Assembly: GCA_022750435.1 (NCBI GenBank)
Contig: JAKIVS010000007.1
Location: 20,045-84,044 of the forward strand
Reading direction: 5' to 3'
Length of the DNA: 64,000 nt
Origin: Thermoplasmata archaeon
GTDB lineage: Archaea; Thermoplasmatota; Thermoplasmata; Lutacidiplasmatales; UBA184
Part shown: positions 60,901 through 64,000 of the stretch, piece after piece
Position numbering within the stretch: position 1 is the stretch's first letter
Layout of the letters: the number at the start of each line of letters is the position of its first letter
Made by a program: the position numbers and the translations under genes
The notes under the pieces: generated by a model
Seen by the model: the letters and a program-made list of their open reading frames with translations, nothing else
What the model was told of the DNA's origin: nothing
Databases searched by the model: none

Positions 60901-61040
60901 ACCGCGTTAAACGCCGCAAAACTCGTCGCGGCGACCAGCGCGATGACGACGATCATGATGATCGCTGCCGTCGGCGTGGATAGACCACGGTTGCCTTGCC
61001 AGCGCCCGTCCATTACTGGAGACGCATTCTCCGCTCCCAT
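57912..61040 (-). CDS. Giant membrane-anchored peptide-binding protein with PKD-like domains, copy 2
   Basis: A 1042-residue paralogue of the protein at 32-35 kb. Membrane helix at about 22-45 (AAIIMIVVIALVAATSFAAF), Cys pair CEPASSYIC, PKD-like domain (FNFGDGTNMSS...SHTYSAPGSYIAS), a second beta domain, then an SBP_bac_5 fold with DPAIDYETVGYEPIINVYQT and GWAPDYPDPTDYMVPL. Start at ATG 61040, because a GGTGA Shine-Dalgarno lies 5 nt upstream; the in-frame GTG at 61049 is part of that sequence. It faces the opp operon tail to tail and is its likely substrate receptor. It shares a palindromic TATA box with rpe. Confidence 0.9.
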   Translation of the reverse strand: MGAENASPVMDGRWQGNRGLSTPTAAIIMIVVIALVAATSFAAFNAVKPQTASSRTCEPASSYICVNLLQGHDMTLLVPFKTAQAGTNVPFTASFTKGETSSQYVFNFGDGTNMSSNVPTVSHTYSAPGSYIASVTANVGGVTHDNYESLAAITVAPSYTSSHSGTAPTVSGAVVSNSTATTAATAVLAASGQVTISGSYSSAPTNPLFVPASPTITASTGVQLSGASSTTTTATATVAWQNPGIYTAVFVGEAVSGTTTAYQNYTWTVFVAPTGVHAAIGGGASVATSSHPGSLDIYELAPGGSTSEDPAIDYETVGYEPIINVYQTLIQYNGSDSGPAYSNFVPVLAACVPGSPQCTALFNSNLTSGTDYTFVLNSASQFYDSSNGNHWGVYPTDVVFSLARTLSFATQPAFGANNGWIVAQSLLSTGNPTWDGGVHYTLNNTPMSVFNSMSVNETGSCPALAMTSALYHGCVTFHADANGVDWPYFLELISDALGSAIVPCGWFSAAPQDSGIPGWTYNGTAANPSGYMADQGDHPCTLPGGATSSSSPAFQQAISPQNMSPTFWDQWQAVGSGTAVSGHFWGNTQWVMAGSGPYYMADLTIGQSYLLKANPDYVQNPSCTWTGCEPAAGGYAKTVSVDWEQTQLPGEEAYASGSADLASIPATDAALLLQLIQQGKIGATTFPSLSIYFFPFTLDFNLAGAQKYTSNPITVPQDFFANEGVRNFFVNAYPYTTTENTIGTKDGIQYDFNYGGAIPQFMGQYYPTNVSFPSTDPVQGSNTPGSASWWWNNLENNVSTPSSPYYDPELASCTTSNPCQVPFFGETGAPDVDQRLALWAAEVNLLSGGKIKMNVLDIDFTDLVLNSLYNGPGQNPMPFYELGWAPDYPDPTDYMVPLYQPDGSYTHADALSEQLEGAPAYGSNPTYNNSACQSWQDYGYWSNMAQTPGAIASDCQGAAYGAMALAIHIAASTPAGPGRILLYNMIEHIANALALYTYWGQANVVLTYAPWINGATANSNIVIGGGGDQTWYTFQGMNGAPA

Positions 61041-61095
61041 TCGTTTCACCCAAAGTTCGGCCGCAGCCGAGACTTGCTCGGCAACCTCCTAGGTC

Positions 61096-61105
61096 GTATA
61101 TATAC
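61096..61105. promoter_or_regulatory. Palindromic TATA box shared by rpe and binding protein copy 2
   Basis: GTATATATAC is a perfect 10-bp palindrome. It lies 25-26 nt before the rpe GTG on the plus strand (leaderless) and 60 nt before the binding-protein ATG on the minus strand (leader of about 33 nt with Shine-Dalgarno). No other TATA-like element is present in the 85-bp spacer. Confidence 0.7.
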
Positions 61106-61125
61106 CCCAACGGAGTGGCCCGGAC

Positions 61126-61821
61126 GTGCCGGCGGGGGCCCGTCGGCTGACGTTGGCCCCCTCGCTGCTGAGCGCCGATTTCGCCGACCTTTCGGGGGCG
61201 ATCCGGGCCGCCGAGGCAGGGGGCGCCGATGCCCTCCATCTCGACGTGATGGACGGCCATTTCGTGCCCAACATCAGCTTCGGTCCGGCCCTCGTCCGGG
61301 CCGTCCGGGCGCGGACATCCCTGCCGCTCGACGTGCACCTGATGATCGAGCGACCGGCCCAGTACGCCGACGCCTTCGCCAAAGCGGGCGGAACGACGCT
61401 CGTCTTCCACGTTGAAGCCTCCGACGCGCCGGCCGAGGCCGTCCGGGCGATCCTTGCCACGGGAGCGAAGGTCGGGGCGGCCCTCCGTCCGGACACGAAT
61501 TTCGAGCATGTGGTCTCGCTTCTCAGCAAACTGGACCAGGTGCTCGTGATGAGCGTCCACCCTGGATTCTCGGGCCAGAAGTTCCTCCCCGACGTCCTGC
61601 CGAAGGTCTCGGCGGCGCGCGCCGCGCTCGACGCCATCGGGTCGACCGCCGACCTGTCGGTCGATGGAGGGATCACGGTCGAGACGATCGGGCTCGCCGC
61701 CGAGTGCGGGGCGACGTTCTTCGTCTGCGGCAACTCGGTGTTCAATTCCGCGCCGGTTTCGGACAACCTCAAGAACCTGCGGCGCGCGGTGGACGAGGGG
61801 GCCCGCCGTGCGGTACGCTGA
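61126..61821 (+). CDS. rpe: Ribulose-phosphate 3-epimerase
   Basis: A 231-residue TIM barrel interconverting ribulose and xylulose 5-phosphates. LAPSLLSADFADL, HLDVMDGHFVPNISFGP, PLDVHLMIERP, VMSVHPGFSGQKFLP and SVDGGIT contain all catalytic and metal-binding residues (Asp/His pairs). It starts at GTG with the palindromic TATA box 25-26 nt upstream. Many archaea lack this enzyme and use the ribulose-monophosphate route, so it suggests a non-oxidative pentose phosphate pathway here. It overlaps the DNA ligase gene by 14 nt. Confidence 0.95.
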   Translation: MPAGARRLTLAPSLLSADFADLSGAIRAAEAGGADALHLDVMDGHFVPNISFGPALVRAVRARTSLPLDVHLMIERPAQYADAFAKAGGTTLVFHVEASDAPAEAVRAILATGAKVGAALRPDTNFEHVVSLLSKLDQVLVMSVHPGFSGQKFLPDVLPKVSAARAALDAIGSTADLSVDGGITVETIGLAAECGATFFVCGNSVFNSAPVSDNLKNLRRAVDEGARRAVR

Positions 61822-63628
61822 GCTCGTCCGGGCGTACGAACGACTCGAGGCGACGACCAAGCGCCTCGAGATGCGCGCCATCCTGTCGGAGCTGTTCCTC
61901 TCGGTCCCCCACTCCGAACTCGCCTCGGTGGTCTACCTCTCGCAGGGTCAGCTCCGGCCCGAGTACGAGGGCGTGGAGCTGGGAGTGGCCACCTCCCTGG
62001 GGACCCGCGCCGTGGCGGAGGCGACCGGGGCGGAGGTCGCGGCCGTCGCCGAGCGGCTGAAGGCCGTCGGCGACCTCGGCGACGTGGCCGCCGAGCGCCT
62101 CGCCGAACGAGGCAACACCGGCGAGGACCACCCGCTCGATGTCTCGGAGGCGTACCTCCGGCTTCTCGAGGTGGCCCGGACCTCGGGCGAAGGCTCGCAG
62201 GACGCCAAAATCGGCATCCTGCGCGACCTCCTCGGCCGCGCGTCCCCGGTGGAGGGGAAGTACGTCGTCCGGTTCGTGATGGGAACCCTTCGGCTCGGCG
62301 TCCGCGAGGCGACGATGCTCGACGCCTTCGCCGCCGCCTGGGGCGGGGGAACGAAGGAGTCGCGCCTCGCGATCGAGGCCGCGTTCAACGTTTCGAGCGA
62401 CCTTGGGGTCGTGGCAACGACGCTCGCCGATGGGGGCGTCGCGGCGCTGTCGGGGATCGCCCTCACCGTCGGACGCCCCGTACGACCGATGCTCGCCGAG
62501 CGCGCCAAGGACCTTTCGGAGGTCCTCCAGCGGATGGACGGCACGGCGGCGCTCGAGTACAAGTACGACGGACTTCGCGTCCAGGCCCATCTCGCCCCGG
62601 ACGGCACCGTCCGACTGTTCTCCCGTCGTCTCGAAGAGATCAGCGCCCAATTCCCCGAGCTCCTCGCCGACCTCCCGAAGGCGCTCGGCGCCGGCCCCGC
62701 GATCGTCGAAGGGGAGTGCGTCTCGGTCGACGCCGACACCGACGAGATCCGGCCGTTCCAGGAGATCTCGCGGCGTCGCGGGCGGAAGTACGACCTCGAA
62801 CGGATGCAGGAGGAGATCCGGGTCGCGATGTTCCTGTTCGACGTCCTGCTGGACAAGGACGGCACGACGATCGAACTTCCCTTCCCGGAGCGTCGGCGAC
62901 GGCTCGAAGCCCTCGTCCAGGGCTCCCCCCGGATCCGGCTGGCCACCCAACGGATCGTCCACGACGTGGAGGCGGCGCAAGCGTTCTTCGACGAATCGAT
63001 CGCCGACGGTTGCGAGGGCGTCATGGCGAAGTCCCTCGCCCCGGAGAGTGCCTACCGCGCCGGGGCGCGCGGATTCTGGTGGATCAAGTACAAGCGGGAG
63101 TACACGCAGGGCCTCGCCGATTCGATCGACGGTGTCGTCGTCGGAGCGTTCCACGGCCGAGGGCGCCGCGCCGGGATGTACGGCGCGCTGCTCCTCGCCT
63201 CGTACAACCCCGAGAAGGGCGTCTACGAATCGTTCTGCAAGGTCGGCACGGGGTTCGACGACGCGGCGCTCCAGGCGCTGCCCGCGAAGCTCGCCCCGTT
63301 CGCGGTCGCCGAGCGCCCCGCGGGGATCGACACCGGGATGGAGCCGGACCAATGGTTCACGCCGGGCGTCGTCCTCGAGGTGCGCGGGGCCGAGCTGTCG
63401 CTCAGCCCGACCCACCGCGCCGGGGTCGGCCTGGTCCGGCCGGGCGCCGGCTTCGCCTTGCGGTTCCCCCGATTCACGGGTCGTTGGCGCGAGGACAAGG
63501 GACCCGAGGACGCAACGACGGCGGCGGAACTACTCCGCCTGTACCGCACGCAGGTTCGTCGGGAGGCGACGGAGGGCGACGACGCGCCCGGCGACGAACC
63601 GGCGGTGCCAATCGGCAGAAAGGACTAA
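61808..63628 (+). CDS. lig: ATP-dependent DNA ligase
   Basis: A 606-residue archaeal ligase I-type enzyme sealing nicks in replication and repair. N-terminal helical DNA-binding domain about 1-215; adenylation domain with motif I EYKYDGLR (Lys252 takes AMP), motif III region MFLFDVLL, motif IV EGVMAKS and motif V WWIKYKREY; then an OB domain with motif VI-like RFTGRWREDK. A GTG start overlaps the rpe stop by 14 nt, so it is co-transcribed with rpe. The acidic last 30 residues are unstructured. Confidence 0.96.
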   Translation: MRYAELVRAYERLEATTKRLEMRAILSELFLSVPHSELASVVYLSQGQLRPEYEGVELGVATSLGTRAVAEATGAEVAAVAERLKAVGDLGDVAAERLAERGNTGEDHPLDVSEAYLRLLEVARTSGEGSQDAKIGILRDLLGRASPVEGKYVVRFVMGTLRLGVREATMLDAFAAAWGGGTKESRLAIEAAFNVSSDLGVVATTLADGGVAALSGIALTVGRPVRPMLAERAKDLSEVLQRMDGTAALEYKYDGLRVQAHLAPDGTVRLFSRRLEEISAQFPELLADLPKALGAGPAIVEGECVSVDADTDEIRPFQEISRRRGRKYDLERMQEEIRVAMFLFDVLLDKDGTTIELPFPERRRRLEALVQGSPRIRLATQRIVHDVEAAQAFFDESIADGCEGVMAKSLAPESAYRAGARGFWWIKYKREYTQGLADSIDGVVVGAFHGRGRRAGMYGALLLASYNPEKGVYESFCKVGTGFDDAALQALPAKLAPFAVAERPAGIDTGMEPDQWFTPGVVLEVRGAELSLSPTHRAGVGLVRPGAGFALRFPRFTGRWREDKGPEDATTAAELLRLYRTQVRREATEGDDAPGDEPAVPIGRKD

Positions 63629-63668
63629 AAGGGGTAGCCGCCGTCGGACGCTTCGAGAGGCCGTACTC

Positions 63669-63968
63669 ATGCTGGTCGAGATGACGGAGCTCCTCGGGCG
63701 GCAGGTCTACACCGCTGAGGGTCGGCTCCTGGGCGAGGTCGAGAACGTGGTCGTCGACGTCGAAGGCGCCAAGATTGACGGACTGTACGTCGACGAGACG
63801 AACCCGCTGTTAGTCGACGAGTCGAAGCCCGTCAACGTACCGTACCGGTGGGTGTCGGCCGTGAACGACGTCGTGCTCCTCAAGTTCTTCCCGAAGCGCG
63901 TTTCGCTGAAGCGCGCCCCGGCGAAGGTGCCCGGAAGGGAACCCGCGACGCCGATCCCCGCCCGCTGA
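63669..63968 (+). CDS. PRC-barrel domain protein
   Basis: A 99-residue protein consisting of one PRC-barrel (ELLGRQVYTAEGRLLGEVENVVVDVEGAKIDGLYVD... VPYRWVSAVNDVVLL) and a basic Pro-rich tail. Archaeal proteins of this size include CdpB-like factors of SepF-based cell division, as well as RNA-processing factors; neither can be chosen from sequence alone. A CTAAAAG box about 40 nt upstream gives it a separate promoter with a short leader. The window ends 32 bp after the stop. Confidence 0.8.
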   Translation: MLVEMTELLGRQVYTAEGRLLGEVENVVVDVEGAKIDGLYVDETNPLLVDESKPVNVPYRWVSAVNDVVLLKFFPKRVSLKRAPAKVPGREPATPIPAR

Positions 63969-64000
63969 CGGCGCGGGGATAGCCAAGCCCGGAAACGGCG

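Noticed and set aside
58077..60983. Plus-strand open frame of 968 codons over binding protein copy 2
   Set aside because: Arg-rich, low-complexity translation mirrored from the opposite strand; the binding-protein frame has clear domains and a Shine-Dalgarno.
1..64000. Insertion sequences, prophage or integrative elements
   Set aside because: No transposase, integrase or terminal repeats were seen, and gene content is housekeeping and transport throughout.

Overview
This 64 kb window is ordinary chromosomal DNA from a GC-rich archaeon. Archaeal identity is clear from the gene set: transcription factor B, SRP54, archaeal-type PheS and PheT, PurP, the archaeal phosphopantothenate synthetase, peptidyl-tRNA hydrolase 2, uS2 beside enolase, an ATP-dependent DNA ligase, DUF1628-type pilins and TATA-box promoters. 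A moderate-confidence inference is a member of the Thermoplasmatota, perhaps one of the GC-rich terrestrial or acid-soil lineages. No rRNA, CRISPR array, insertion sequence or phage gene was seen, and coding density is high.

Layout. 1-1.3 kb: two tandem type IV pilins. 1.5-5 kb: DHA2-type MFS exporter, PRPP synthetase, GNAT acetyltransferase. 5-11.9 kb: Cas4/RecB-like nuclease, NadB, acyl-CoA dehydrogenase, SfsA, a coiled-coil protein, phosphopantothenate synthetase and a free-Met-sulfoxide-reductase-like GAF protein. 11.9-12.4 kb: tRNA-Ser(GGA) apparently carrying an intron in its T-loop, and a zinc-ribbon protein. 12.4-16.4 kb: membrane glycosyltransferase pair and an ABC exporter pair. 16.4-20 kb: PurP, a second PD-(D/E)XK protein, TFB. 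20-21.4 kb: about 600 bp without a recognisable gene, then a MarR/ABM divergent pair. 21.6-24.6 kb: GltD-like flavoprotein and a TrmB regulator. 24.6-31.8 kb: rpsB-eno-mce-mcmA and pheT-pheS. 32-35 kb: a 1011-residue membrane-anchored peptide-binding protein. 35-43 kb: arginine operon argC-J-B-G-H bracketed by two paralogous ACT proteins, with a small zinc-finger gene. 43-47.2 kb: membrane-anchored S53 (sedolisin) peptidase and a second GltD-like protein. 47.4-51.8 kb: SRP54, DUF1616, Pth2, DUF981, alpha/beta hydrolase. 52-61 kb: complete oligopeptide ABC transporter (oppBCDF plus a small membrane protein) facing a second giant binding protein. 61-64 kb: Rpe, DNA ligase, PRC-barrel protein.

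How it fits together (inference): the S53 peptidase, two giant PKD-type binding proteins and the Opp transporter form a peptide-scavenging set. Acyl-CoA dehydrogenase, methylmalonyl-CoA epimerase and mutase would oxidise the branched-chain and propionyl units released, pointing to a peptide-fermenting or respiring heterotroph. Arginine, NAD, purine and CoA biosynthesis genes show it is not a strict auxotroph.

Two expression modes are visible. Most genes have a TATA-like box centred about 25-28 nt before the start codon and so look leaderless. Surface-protein genes (pilins, both binding proteins) and two others have leaders with Shine-Dalgarno sequences. Operon genes are commonly linked by 4-nt ATGA or GTGA overlaps.
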